Assembly: GCA_001970855.1 (NCBI GenBank)
Contig: LSSN01000263.1
Coordinates: forward strand, 1-30,601
DNA length: 30,601 nucleotides
Direction: 5' to 3'
Origin: Smittium culicis
Taxonomy: Eukaryota; Kickxellomycota; Harpellomycetes; Harpellales; Legeriomycetaceae
The first letter of the stretch is position 1; each line of letters opens with the position of its first letter. Positions 10,901-23,700 of this stretch are shown piece by piece. Under the pieces are notes generated by a model. The model made no database searches. It saw nothing but the letters and a program-made list of their open reading frames with translations, and was not told the DNA's origin. The position numbers and the translations under genes are program-made.

Positions 10901-13159
10901 TGACTCGAAGTAACGATTCTAAAATTAAAGTTTTACTGCTAGTATTGTAATCAATTACACTAGAAGCTCCATTGGAAGCTGTACTTTTTTTTTGAGCCGA
11001 AGTAGTTGATTGAAAGTTTCTGTAGATAGATAAAATTACACTCCATTCTGGAAGGCGTCTTTTAACAGTTTGTAGAAGTCTTGAATCAAGAAGTTTCCAG
11101 TTTGAAATCAATTGAGAGCTGCTTTCAATTCCAAAGTTGATATGATTAGAGTTCTCGATAGCTTTAATATTATGCTGGATCCAATTTCGAAATTGGTCTA
11201 ATTTTTTCATAGAATGACCTATAATATTCAAATTCATGTACTGAATTAATGGAGAAGAGGTAAATTGAACTCCTTTGCTTAAAAGAAGTCTATTGAAGGA
11301 GCAGGGAAGAATATAGTCTACTATTTGAGGAACCTGTGGGCAATTAGGAGCTGAAAGGCTGCTTGCAAGACCTTCATTGGTATATTTTTTGGAGACAGGC
11401 GAAATTCTTTTGTTAAATAGGTCGATATTTATAGATAAAACTTTTAATACAAAACCAACATTTACAAGATAAAGAGTAGATAATCTTGGCTCAAGGGATA
11501 ACTTTACTTTTTTCCAGAAGCTAGCGAAAAAATAATGATAGTTTAATTGAATATTAAGAAATTGATTTAAAAAGAATATTGTAGAATCCAAGAAACCAAA
11601 TAATTGAAAACCGAATAGAACAAAAATAATTACCTTGAAATCAGCTCTGGATTATTTTTTAGAATTTCTATAGCAAGCGTAGAATGCCTTTTAGTTTCCA
11701 AATGTTTAATTTTAGACGTAAGAGCGTGGAATAGCTGGTATCTATCTATTGGGATAAATTTCTTGATATGCAGAGAGTTAACAGCTGCAGAAATTGAGTC
11801 CTTTTCTGAAGAAGCTTCGGTCTCATTAGATGCAAAAGGAACATTTAAATTGTTATAAACCTGTGATGGATCAAAGTACTGAGAAGGGTTATAATTATTA
11901 AGCTTGCTGAATGAAAGAACGAATCCTTTTTTACAGGTAATTGATTTTAAAAACCTAAAACAGATATCAGAAATAGAATCAACTATTGGCCTAGCAGTGC
12001 TTTGATTTTGAGCTACTTTCATAAATGTATTATATTCTAGCGGCGGAGAAAGCGTATCTAGGTTCACTTTTTCAGTACTTGTAAATAAAGAAATGAGGTG
12101 ATCAAATACAAAAGAATTTACGAATTTGATCTTTGTAGGGTTCTTAATTTTAGGATCAGATAAAATAAAACTATGAGTAGCAGATAATATTTTATATATT
12201 TCGGAGTATGGGCAAATTTTGACCAATATATAAAGGCTTGATGCTAAACCATAATTGTCTAGTATTTTCTCTTTTTCGGTATAACTGGCTTGATTTATAA
12301 TTGAGCAAACTAAATCTATCCAAATAACCTGGCTTTTGGAAAGAATATCACCGGTATTACGTTTAGTAGCCTTTGAAGAAGCGTCTTTAACAGGTTCACA
12401 AATATTTTTAATTAATTTAGTTCTGATCTGAAGTTCATTTAAAACGTTTGAAGTGATTGAAAGAATATTGTATTTTATAAAGCAACGAAATAGCTTTAGC
12501 GCTGTCAAAAATTCAAATGAATTAGGCGCGTTTTGTGAGAAAATTAGCTTTTCAAAGCTGGAAGAAATTAGTTTATTAATGATATAAGATCCTTGGATTT
12601 TTAACAATTCTGAATCAAAAAGTATTAAAATTTTTTCAAAGCAGCTTAATAGGAATCTGTTAAATCTAATGTATGTGTCCTAAGACATAATAAAAAGAAT
12701 TTTACTTTAATTACTGTATGGAAATTAGGGTATGATGAAAAGTAAGATAAATACCTCAGGAAATTTGTCCCAGAGCTCAAAAAGAAAAGAAAAATGATTA
12801 GAGTTATCGTCGCATTCAACAATTAAACGCATATTTTGTTCAAAGATTTTAATCTGATCATGATCATTCCTTGCTTTGATGGTGGCTATCAGCAAATTGT
12901 TTATCGATTGTAAATTTTTTATTATTAGATCGATATTAGAAGAATTGAATGATGAAATTATTTCAGTGGCGTCGTTAAAAGTGAGCTCTTCTTGTAAATC
13001 GTTATAATCGCGATTGGAAATAAATTTTTGTTTTTTCGAGTTATTTTTTGACTCAATTTTAGATTTATTATATTTCAAATTGTGGGTAGCATTGTTATTA
13101 GATTTGCTGTCATTATATCCTTCCTCAGATCGAAGTCTTTTTTGCCTTTCGATATTCAT
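4974..13159 (-). CDS. URB1: Nucleolar pre-ribosomal-associated protein 1 (Urb1/Npa1 family), three exons
   Basis: Urb1/Npa1 is a large nucleolar scaffold in the early pre-60S particle, needed for 25S/28S maturation. I read three exons on the minus strand: 13159-12755, 12679-11634 and 11520-4974. They join in frame to 7998 bp, about 2665 residues plus TAA. The start is the first ATG of exon 1 (13159). Residues 1-60 are basic and Asn/Ser/Lys-rich, like a nuclear/nucleolar tail. The N-terminal Npa1 domain follows from about 75, across all three exons, with the conserved-looking segment LSLEPRLSTLYLVN starting near residue 491. The C-terminal Urb1 domain starts near 2140 (YDPIFMLKLF) and includes GTRSMGYTLLGL, RIPYSLALFLSNASNILL, GTPKFNINSISSFF and VFEQLFSFALSPIS. 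The middle is long, helical and Asn/Ser-rich. The protein is larger than yeast Urb1 (about 1760) and human URB1 (about 2270), mainly through this middle part. Family assignment is by motif reading; the exon joins are inferred but phase-consistent. Confidence 0.86.
11521..11633 (-). other. URB1 intron 2 (113 nt)
   Basis: On the minus strand the donor is AAG|GTAATT and the acceptor TTTTTTCGCTAG. Exon 2 ends with two bases of a codon (AG) and exon 3 supplies C, giving Ser. The join reads ...NNPELIS-S-FWKKVKLSLEP. It puts the conserved-looking LEPRLS segment directly after the exon 2 domain, as expected for the Npa1 family. Reading through instead gives an in-frame TAA at 11630. Confidence 0.78.
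12680..12754 (-). other. URB1 intron 1 (75 nt)
   Basis: On the minus strand the intron begins GTATTT after codon GAG and ends TTATGTCTTAG before GAC. It is phase 0, so the join reads ...WDKFPE then DTYIRFNRFLL.... Without splicing, exon 1 meets a stop at 12725, and the exon 2 frame has a TAG exactly at the acceptor. A branch-point-like CCCTAAT lies within the intron. Confidence 0.8.
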
Positions 13160-14846
13160 TTTAACCAAAATGATCAATAAAATATGAATATTTGTTTTAA
13201 AAAATTGTTTTTCTAAAAAAGATATTTAGTCTAGTTAAAGTCAAGCGAGTGTTATGTTGGTATGTTAATCTAATGCGTATTTAAGCCAAATTCAAAATTT
13301 TATATCTATAAAACTTATTTCATTTATTTGCCAAAAAGTTTTCAATGGTAAAATGGTCTCTAAAAAAATTTTCTCAAAATGATCGGCCAATAAGTTAACA
13401 TTGTCACCTATTGAAAAATCCTATTACCTTCCCATTGGTTAATGGTCGAAACATCTTTAATTAACAATATTAGCGATATTAGTGGATATACTGTTAAAAG
13501 CGCATTTTATCTATTTTATTTTACTTGATGTCTTAATATATAAGTTATAGATGTTGTACAAGCTAGACTAAAACTATAAGTTTTATAATATAATCATATT
13601 TTATAAGTGTTGATAAAATAATACATCCTAAACTGATGATATTTACCAAAAAAATTATTATTTTGTAGCTCTATAGAATAAATTATAATTATTGCTGATC
13701 TGGTAGCATAGTTGGCTAGTGATTATTGCATTAGTGTAATAAAAATACAATAGGAAAATTAATCACGGATTAATATATTTCATATTCTAACAATAAAATA
13801 GTATTTGACATTTTTTAACAAACAATAAATTTAAAAAAATGACAGTCTGAAATTTTCTCTAATCTTACGATTGGAATAATATATAAAGAATAATATTAAA
13901 TCGGTTAATTTGATTATAGAACAATAATTCTTCAAATGATTTAATTTTATTAAAAACATATGTAATTAATCTTATTATATTTAGATTTGAATATTTATTT
14001 TATAGTTTATTAAAAAAATTCTACTAGTTAATTGGAGAATTCTTTATATTAAATGGTAGATAAATTGATCTCACATTATTATTTTTCGTCAAGCTTAATA
14101 ACGCTTAGAATAAAATTATAATGTATTATTTATATAAACATAGTATAATAAAAATTTTCATTTAATAAAATATACGCACATTCTGATAATTATTTAATGC
14201 TCCGAGTTAGGTTTTAAAAATATTAAGGTTATGTACGATAAAAATTATTTTTCTTTCAACTAAAAAATGTTAAATGTTAAAATTAATGAAAAATTTACTT
14301 AAAAGAAAAGAAAAAAATTATGAATTGATAATATTCAAAATTCTTATTTAATGTTAACTTTATTGGCCTGATGAATTTAGAATCAGTAGTCGAAATATTA
14401 GTTATTGTAAAAGCTATTGATTTTTTTTCTAGTAAATGCGTTTTATTTATATTTATATTTATATGAGCCAATAAAAATTTTTAAAAAATTAAATTATATA
14501 TTCGAAATATTTAGACACGAGGTAAATTTATTTTATATATATATATATATATATTGCAAGTAAATACAAGTTTAGAGTATAATATATATATAATTAGTTA
14601 AAAATAGCAAAATTACTAAAAAATCGAATATAATTATGATTTCTATTATATTTTTAGCTAATAAAATTGTATACTTGAACGTGAATTTATTTTAACTATT
14701 TCAAATTAAGTAGTTAAATTGACAAAAATTTTATTAAAAAAATAATGTATTGATAATCAATATAATACCCTCTTAAGCTCTCTCCCTAAACAATTTATGT
14801 TTTGTGTAAATTTTAATACAGCCAAGATAAATAATTAGGATAATAG
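13160..14846. other. AT-rich non-coding stretch upstream of URB1, up to the assembly gap
   Basis: It contains only very AT-rich DNA with dense stops in all frames, plus A/T homopolymers and TA runs. The URB1 promoter must be at the 13160 end, but no distinct element was recognised. No tRNA, repeat family or coding frame is supported. Confidence 0.7.
14534..14554. repeat. TA dinucleotide tract
   Basis: About ten alternating TA units in the AT desert. Confidence 0.9.
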
Positions 14847-15446
14847 NNNNNNNNNNNNNNNNNNNNNNNNNNNNNNNNNNNNNNNNNNNNNNNNNNNNNN
14901 NNNNNNNNNNNNNNNNNNNNNNNNNNNNNNNNNNNNNNNNNNNNNNNNNNNNNNNNNNNNNNNNNNNNNNNNNNNNNNNNNNNNNNNNNNNNNNNNNNNN
15001 NNNNNNNNNNNNNNNNNNNNNNNNNNNNNNNNNNNNNNNNNNNNNNNNNNNNNNNNNNNNNNNNNNNNNNNNNNNNNNNNNNNNNNNNNNNNNNNNNNNN
15101 NNNNNNNNNNNNNNNNNNNNNNNNNNNNNNNNNNNNNNNNNNNNNNNNNNNNNNNNNNNNNNNNNNNNNNNNNNNNNNNNNNNNNNNNNNNNNNNNNNNN
15201 NNNNNNNNNNNNNNNNNNNNNNNNNNNNNNNNNNNNNNNNNNNNNNNNNNNNNNNNNNNNNNNNNNNNNNNNNNNNNNNNNNNNNNNNNNNNNNNNNNNN
15301 NNNNNNNNNNNNNNNNNNNNNNNNNNNNNNNNNNNNNNNNNNNNNNNNNNNNNNNNNNNNNNNNNNNNNNNNNNNNNNNNNNNNNNNNNNNNNNNNNNNN
15401 NNNNNNNNNNNNNNNNNNNNNNNNNNNNNNNNNNNNNNNNNNNNNN
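14847..15446. other. Assembly gap of 600 N
   Basis: Exactly 600 unresolved bases within the AT desert. The flanks on both sides are AT-rich. The true gap size may differ from 600. A translated frame spanning it is meaningless. Confidence 1.
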
Positions 15447-18076
15447 AACGAGAAAGACTATATGAATATATAGAATATAATCATTTATAAAAAACGAAAG
15501 AAAAATATTCGACATTATAACCATGGCTTTCAACATTTATTATGGAATGAATGGAGATAAAATAACTGATTATTATATAAATTTGAAATAATTTTAGTGA
15601 AAAATTAGGTTTATTTTGAATTAAGGTTTTCTGATTATAGAATTTTCGTATTCTGTAAAAAAAAATTTTAGTATTATTAATTTATAAATAGTAATAAAGT
15701 AAATAAAATATTTTCACAAAAAAAATAAAATAAGAAAAAAATTACAGTGATAATATTTTTATGGAATAAAAAAAACTAAATAAATAAAATCCATCTTACT
15801 AATCGTTCATTAATGATAAACCTTTGCTTATTTTATAGACGTTTTCGTGTTTGCTTTGTACTCAATTAATTATATTTAATAAGAAAGAATTTTAATAAAA
15901 AATAAATAATATTGGTTATTCACTTTATTTTTGAGAGAGTTTAATTTTTTTTCTTTTCTTGACTGAATATATCCCATAAATATTCCATCAGTACTAAGTT
16001 TGAAGGTCACTTTATTTGTGAGAAATCCTTTCTTTAAAATTTGTCGTTTAGAAAAAACCATATCTAAAATTTATAACAAATAAAATTAAGAAAATAATTT
16101 ACTTTTTTCTTAGTATTCAGTATTTATTTTAATTCTATTTAATATCTATTGATTATTCTTTCTCTAATAACTCGATTTATGAAATTTTTCACGAGCGGAA
16201 AAAATTTAAATATATTAAACATCTTTTACTTGTGCTTGACTTACAATTACAAGTATTTTATATTAATTATTAATCTGGAATCTAATAGAAATGGATATTA
16301 TGCAAATAAACATTTTATGGATTGAATAAATATTCAAGAATAACATGAATTTATATATTTCGTTAAGAAATGGTTAATTTAGCTCTAAAAAATATTAAAA
16401 TAAGCGAAATAAATATATAAAAGTTCGAATTATATTATATTTGCTTAATAAGTGATTATATCTGACATTTACCGTAACATTCTTTCGCTTTAATGATTAT
16501 TGGTTCAAGATATTTTAAACTGCAAATTTAAAGATGATCAATTGTACAGCATACTCAAAAAGATTAAAATAAAATATGATTTTTGCTTTTTTTTAAATAT
16601 TTAAATTAGGTATTAATTGTTTTTTATTATTAATATTATTTTTAATTTATTTGGGTTTTAAATTTCAAAACAAAAATTTGATTACCAAGATGAAAAACAT
16701 GAAATAATAATCAGTAAATCTTATAAATCAATAAAAATTGTTGATAATTAAACCCGTTATAATAATAAACTTATTTCAATAATATTTGTATATATTATCT
16801 TTTAATTATTTCATTTTATTGTTTTAAAAAGTCGAATCTTATAAAAATATTTCTATTGGAATCCCGCTATCTTATTCGCGAATGAAATTAATTGGTATTA
16901 TTATTTTTTATTTTGATTAATGCTTTTGTTATGAAAAAATTCGAATATAATTTTTTGAGCACTGAATTCATTTCACCTTTTGTGTTTAAAACATATACTT
17001 TATATTGATTCTTATTTATTAACTGGAAATTTTTTTTCATTGAATTATAGCTTATGAATTTTTTTTGCATAATGAAAAAATTTTTTATTAAAGATGCTTG
17101 ATCTAAGTTAATTTAATAATTTTAAGATTAAAATATATATATGATTGCAACAATCATAATAATTTTTCTAACTACGACGAATTAATATTAATCATGATAA
17201 AATTACATAAACCAAATAATGGATTTAGTATAATTTTTTATAAAAATAAAAATATATTATTTAATATTATTATAGTTTTTGAATTGATTAATTGGAGTAC
17301 AAACAGAAATCTAGTATATAAAAAAGAATTATTCGTATTCGTATCAAAATAAATGTAGTAAATTTTTGATTAATTTATTTTTTGATTTATTTAAAATAAA
17401 TTAAACTGTTGAATAATATGATATTTCAAAATATTTATTTCTAATAAAATATTAGACTCAATATATATTAAATTTAAGCACTGAAATTATACAACCGATA
17501 TCAACAGATAATTATATATGTATTATGAATAATTTAATATGAATAGTTTAAGATAAAAAATCTAGAATCAAATTTAACTTATGAAAATTTTTTTAAAAAC
17601 TAAAGTACTTCTTTTGCGACTTATTATATACATCAAAAAATAAAATAAATATATATAATTGAAGAGATAAATTCTATTTTTTAATATGCATGTGAATTTT
17701 GTTTAAATTAATTATCATTCTGTCATAGAATGGTTTTATAAAAAAATATATTCTAGATTAGAAATATAATAATATATCTGAATCAAATTTATGAAGAAAT
17801 TCTATTGAAAATCATATGAAATAGCTCCAACAGTCGATCGTATTTGATATAATTTAATTTTATCATGATACTTAACTTGTACTGAAGTGCCTTTAATTAT
17901 TTTTTAAGCTAAATTTTAACAAAATCTCTTTTCAGCTCATAGAGATACTGATAATTGGCACTAAAACCTTTTAGGGTGATAATGGCTATAAAAATCATTC
18001 AAAAATACTCAATAATAGTATAATGTAATGATATAGATTATATGTTTATTAACTATTGAAAAAATAGAAATATTTC

Positions 18077-18095
18077 TCGACATATATTATGTCGA
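18077..18095. repeat. Perfect short palindrome (8-bp arms, 3-nt spacer)
   Basis: TCGACATA, then TAT, then TATGTCGA. The arms contain CG dinucleotides in DNA that is otherwise nearly all A/T. Function unknown. A similar smaller palindrome, CATGATT-A-AATCATG, is at 19321-19335. Confidence 0.8.
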
Positions 18096-19027
18096 ATCCA
18101 AACTGGCAGTTTACAGAATTTTTTTGATTAAATATAAAATTAATAGCATATGTTTAAAAATTTATGAACTCAAGTTTAATTATAGACAATCACAAAAATA
18201 TTGAAATTATAAAGTATCAGTATAATCTACCCAATATTATCATGATTTATATAATTTAAAAAATTCCTCAAAATCAATATTAAATTAATTTTGTTTTTTG
18301 TGCTTTAAATAAAGTATCAATAAACCGCATTAAATTAAAATAAATATTTCTGCTTATTTTATTATTGGTAAAATATTGTAAAATAACATATAATCAAACA
18401 AATATCTATAGTTTAAATTAATAGAAAACTGCTTCTTGAGATTTATCGATATATAAATGTGGATTTTTTATATTTTATCCTAATTAAAATGCAAGCATAT
18501 TCCTTAATTATGTTTAATAATTTTAAAAATCCTGCAATTTATATCTTGTTATTTATTATAACAAAATATACCTGTTTTTCAGTGATCGGTATTGATATTT
18601 ATTTTTATTACCCCTAGACTTTAGATGCTTCCAAAATTAATTGCAGATCAATATAATTAATAATATCATATAAATATAATAATATTTAAACATAAAGTTA
18701 TATTTAATTAAAATTTTTTTTATTTTTGGTAATATTAAATTAGTTTAAAAGTATATATTATTTTAAAACCTCGTTTTAAAATTTTTGTTACCATTATAAT
18801 AAAATCTAACTAAGATTTTAGTTTCAAACTAAATCATAATTTACTTGTAAATTAACATATTTGAATTTTATAAAATATAATTAAAATAAATAAGTTTAAA
18901 TATTTTTATAGTCTATCTATAAATATAAGCAGTAAATATTCTATTTGTTGAAATGAATTCAATTTAGACTATAAATACAACACTGTGAATAATTTTTTAT
19001 TTTAGAAATATTACCGGGGCAATAATT

Positions 19028-19044
19028 TATATATATATATATAT
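19028..19044. repeat. TA dinucleotide tract
   Basis: About eight alternating TA units in the AT desert. Confidence 0.9.
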
Positions 19045-19800
19045 TTTTCTTTTTTAATTTTTATATATTTATCAATCATAATTTTATATTTTTATAATTT
19101 TATAAAAAAAATAGAATAAATGTTTTAATTTTTAAATTTATGTATGTTTATAACTACTTTGATTCATAACACGAATATCAAAATCTTTATTAATTTATAT
19201 TATAACCATAGAGATAAAATTTTAAATAGTTAAAAATGAGATATTATATTTAATAACGGTTTTTGTGCCTTTATATTCACGTGACATGAAATTTTAATTA
19301 TTTAATTAGTAATTGACTATCATGATTAAATCATGGTTTATACGAGTGGAGAATTTTTTTCCATTTTGATATCAAATATTTAAACAAATACTTTATTTAG
19401 TTGATTTTATCATAATTTATTTTTAATCACGTTCAATATGAATTCAATTTAAATTTGGCTTTTAATTTTATTAATAAGTAAATTATTAGTTGAATGATTT
19501 CACTCTTATTATTTCACCTTTTAAATTTACTACAAAAATTTATTTTGATTTATTAAATATTATTAATATTGATTTCTATTTTATTATATTAAAAAATATT
19601 TTTTTTATCAACTAAAAAGAGTAATAATAGATTGAATATAAAATTTTGATTTTTCATGAATTAAATAAAGAAATGTGATCAAAAATATACAAGCTGTATT
19701 TTATAATTTTCCCTATTATATATTATAATTATATTCATAAACTATCTGTTTATTACTATGATAATTTTTTCATTTTATTTTTGTTATCATAACTATTTTT

Positions 19801-19860
19801 TCGTGCCTTGAACCAATGCTCAGTGGGTATGGAGCTGCTAGAGCGGCGGAAGGGGGGCCG
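19801..19860. other. Isolated GC-rich island in the AT desert, nature unknown
   Basis: Thirty-eight of 60 bases are G/C, against 9 of 60 in the 60 bp before and 3 of 60 in the 60 bp after, so the edges are abrupt. It contains GCTC (19818-19821), a 10-nt loop AGTGGGTATG, and GAGC (19832-19835), which resembles a tRNA D-arm. No paired acceptor, anticodon stem or B box follows, so it is not a complete tRNA. It is followed by a G-rich stretch with GGCGG and a six-G run. It could be a relic of a tRNA-derived element, part of a small structured RNA, or an assembly or contamination artefact. Confidence 0.5.
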
Positions 19861-20738
19861 TTGAAAAATTATTATTTTAATATTTTTTAATAATTTTTTG
19901 TTAGTTTTTAATATTTTTTAGTATACTTTTAAATTATGTTTACTAAACTCTGAGAAAAAAAATTTTTTTTTTCGTAACCAGAATTTTAAATATTGTCTAT
20001 TAGATTATAGTCATTGATTTAATAATTTTATCTTAATAAATCAATTTTATATATTTAAAGGTATATCCTGGTTAATTTAATGATATACCTATAAAATTTA
20101 TATATAAGATAATAATGTATTTTATATAGAAACAGTTGACCAGAGTATTTTAAAATAATATTTATTTTGCATTAATGTTTTATGTTTATGATTACTATAA
20201 GAGAGGTGACCATCTTTTGATTCAAGTATTTATTTATTTTCTTAACAAATAGATTATTAAATATCATTTATTATTATGAACCAAGTAACATTTATCTAAT
20301 GAACGCTAGATAAATATAACATTAAATCAATTGGTTGCATTTACTGAGTTAGTTATTTTCTTCATGATAAAAAACTGATTCTATATACAAATAATTATTT
20401 CTATTCATTTAAATTGATATATTAGACAAAGAAAACGAAGTAGAACAAAAATATTCATGTAAGAATTAATCGATATCAAAAGCACACGGGAAATATTTAT
20501 CTTGATCTCTGAACTACCTCCATCTACCTATAACTGAATTCAACAAATAAAAGCGATACTATTATTGTAAATGAAAAATAAGGCATGGAAGTATTTATTT
20601 ATTTTAAACATATTGTTCTATTGTGTAATTATAATTAACAAGCTCAATATATAAATTTAATAGGGTAACTTATCAGCAATTGTTATATAGTAATGAAAAA
20701 TCATCAAAATAAACAAAGTAGCTAAAATGTGCTTTTTT

Positions 20739-23700
20739 TTATCGAATTGAATCTGTTTTTGAATATGAAGAAGAGAGCTTATAGCCATCGAGAGTAAAGT
20801 CCTGGAACCCAAAAAGTGCTCTTTCTGAGCTTTGGAATAGCTTATAAACAACAAACGCACTTCCAATCCCTTTGTTTTTATCCTTAGGATTGATAGGTAA
20901 ATTTATATTAAAAAACTCACCAAATTTTGATGCATAATCAGCAACCTTTTCTTTTGAGGTATCTGGGTTTAAATTGTCAATTCTAATTATTTTTGTAGGG
21001 TAAATTGCAGTAGAATTGATGCTCAAAGCGTTGTTGTTATTCTGAGGGTTAGCAATTGCTGTAGATTTTTCGCTAATAAATGCTACGAAATTTGCAGGAG
21101 TATCTAGTTTTACAGATATATTTGAAGAATTAAGTAAAGTCTTATCTGCAGCCAATGAGCTTAAGGCTTGGTTTTCGTTGAAAAATTTTATAATGGCCAA
21201 GTTTTTATTTTTCTTTTCAGATTTCTTTGGGAAATTTATGCCGCTAATATGACCAAATCTTTTGAAAAAATCAATCAAATTAACTCTAGTTGTAGATTTG
21301 CTTATATTATCTACACAAATTTTGGTAATAGGAATGCGAATATTCGAAACTGTACCATTTACAGCTGTGTCCTCGGTATTGTTTGATAATGCTGGGGAAT
21401 TGAACCCAAGTTTAGAGTTTTCTTTTTTTAAGATATTCTTTTTGGATGACGAATTTTGAGAAAAGTTGCAGTCATCTTTGTTAACTAGAGCATCAAAGCT
21501 GTATTCTGATGGTATCTTATCAAGTTTCAGACCAGGCGTGGAAACTATTGGTTCTATTTGAGAAGGATCATTAGAATTGTATATTGTTTTATTTGGGTGC
21601 TGTAGTTCAAGGATTTCTTTATTTGAAGAGACTGAATTTATTTCTGATAACTCCAAATGTTGAGTATTTTTTTCTATTATATCTGGAGCTAAAACTGAGC
21701 CAGAGTTTGTGAGATTTGTTAGCTTATGCCTTAATAAATCAGGGCTCAGGTTTGGCTCGTAGGCGTCAGAATGATTTTTATTCAAGTTAGTCATATACGC
21801 TGCGCTGCTATCATAATTTAAATCATAAGTTTTATTCTGATTATACTCATTAGATTTTGTACCTTCTATTGCAGGGTTGGGATTTGTAAACGCTCTAAAT
21901 AAATTAGGCTTGTTGATCTTTGTGCGCTCAATGTTATAAATTAATTCATCTATATAATCTACAAAAATAGGAGCTTGTTCTATTGAGTTTTTAGATGTTA
22001 GGTCTGGGACTGGTACAATCTGTTTTGGAGACTGATTTATTTTGAAAGTATTAAGTTTATCGGAATCAGCTTGATTAGATATTTGCTGCATTCCATCTAG
22101 TTTTATAAAATCGTCGTTAGGATCAATAGTATTTTTATTAAAAGTATTAAGTAGGTTAAGGACATGATCTTGATTTTTATTTTTTTGTAAGCTCGCATAA
22201 TTCAATGATGTTTTTTCTAAGTTATAATCGAATTCAGATTTATTTGAGGGACTTTTTCGTGCCAAAATGAATTCTTGGTCAAGACAGCGTTTTAAATTAT
22301 TTGCAATAAAATTTGTGCTATTTTTTAAGCAAGCAGTGGCACCAATTTTTTGATCCTCAATGTTAAAATTAGCCGCACTTGGAATAGGATTCAAACAGAA
22401 ATCTTTTCTAATGGTTGAATCTGATTTAGAGTTGTTGGTTTGAATAGTAATTGTTTCTAGTTTAGAGTTAACTAATTTTGAGGTAGGTAAGGTTTTGAGA
22501 GTTTCAGCTAATTGATAATTTTTGGTGGTTAAAATGCTAGATGTGTTATAACCGTCTTTATAACTTATAAAAGTTTTTTCATTCTGTGGAGCAATTTTGA
22601 TTTCCTGAGAGGAATTAGAGTTATTATTATCAATATTGGCAGGAAGTGATTGATATGAAGAATTTGGTTCATTTCCTTTTAAAAGATTAGAATTGGTATT
22701 AACGTTGGGATTGATTGGATGTTTTACAAGATCAACAAGATCTGCAGTAGGTGGATTATTATCCAAGGATGTGTTACTTAAGCTTGAAAAGACACTTATA
22801 TCGTTTGTAAAAAGTTTTGGAGAGTTTGATGGTATTTCTGGGTTTTCGTAAGCAGGTTTAATAGGAACGATTTTTTTAGAAATTGAGGGAATAAAAGTGA
22901 AATCCTCTAGCGCGGATTGATTTTTATAAAATAGTTTGCTTATTTTTTGCTTAATAGTTTCGCTCTGGTTTTCGTTGAATATATTGTCTAACTTTTCTAA
23001 TAAAACTTGTTTTTTTATAATTTTATTTTTAGAATTTTTTTTATAGTTTTTAGCTTTGGAATTTGAGACTGTTTTATTTTGTGGAATAAATAGCTGATTG
23101 ATAGGAGTGTTATCGATATCAGTTAAAATTTTAGATTCATGGTTTGAATTTTTATTACTGTTGTTAATTATGATATCAGATTCAATTTTATTAAATTTTA
23201 GCGAATTTTGGGATATTTCAGCTTTTTCTTGATATACACCTTCAGCTACTTCAAAGGCTCTAGCTTTAGAGACTATTGGCTCTATAGATAATAAGTTGTT
23301 AGCGCCTTGTTCTGTTTTGTCTTTTAATGAAAACTCAGTTTTATTGTGTTTGCTCTTAGGATTAATATGATTAAAATTGCTAATTTCTACGCTAGAACTT
23401 TTCTTATTTTTTCTATTTAAATCGGGAGAGCTTAATTCTGCAAACTTTTCAATATCAATTGGAAGCTTCTTTGTGTCATTAGAGATAAGAGGTTTCACTG
23501 AATTGTTTTCGGTAGAAACAATTTCATTTTTACAATAGAAAGAAGCAGAATTAGTAGCTATATCAGAGTTAATTTCTTTTGACCGAATTGAAGGCTTGTT
23601 GACAGGAAATTGATTTTCATAGGAAGTGTTGCTATTAATTGATTTATTATCAGAAACTTCTAAATTCTGGGGCATTACTTGACTGTCCCTTTTTTCATAA

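Larger units (their letters stand above)
15447..20738. other. AT desert between the assembly gap and the RRM gene; no gene supported
   Basis: About 5.3 kb of extremely AT-rich DNA; one counted line (17701-17760) has 10 of 60 G/C. The longest ATG frames are only 60-61 codons (15876-16061 and 16888-17070, both minus), which is about what chance gives in DNA with this composition. The exceptions to uniform AT are a GC-rich island at 19801-19860 and a few short palindromes. The 20739 end must carry the 3' UTR of the RRM gene. Confidence 0.65.

Noticed and set aside
13697..13770. Perfect tRNA A-box-like string TAGCATAGTTGG at 13704-13715
   Set aside because: No B box, no matching 3' acceptor strand and no D-stem pairing. 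It is a chance match in AT-rich DNA.
14835..15536. A 233-codon minus-strand frame
   Set aside because: Almost entirely translated from the 600-N assembly gap.
16888..17070. 60-codon minus-strand frame with a faint look of ribosomal protein uL23, and a 61-codon frame at 15876-16061
   Set aside because: At roughly 17% GC, stop codons make up about a tenth of triplets, so about one ATG frame of 60 codons is expected by chance in this much desert. The resemblance is too weak and no neighbouring organellar ribosomal genes follow.
18081..18110. TGTCGAATCC, similar to a tRNA B box
   Set aside because: It overlaps the palindrome at 18077-18095 and there is no A box or cloverleaf upstream.
13160..20738. 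Calling the AT desert a centromere or a mitochondrial insertion
   Set aside because: No repeat structure, organellar gene or chromatin data support it. It is kept only as a hypothesis.
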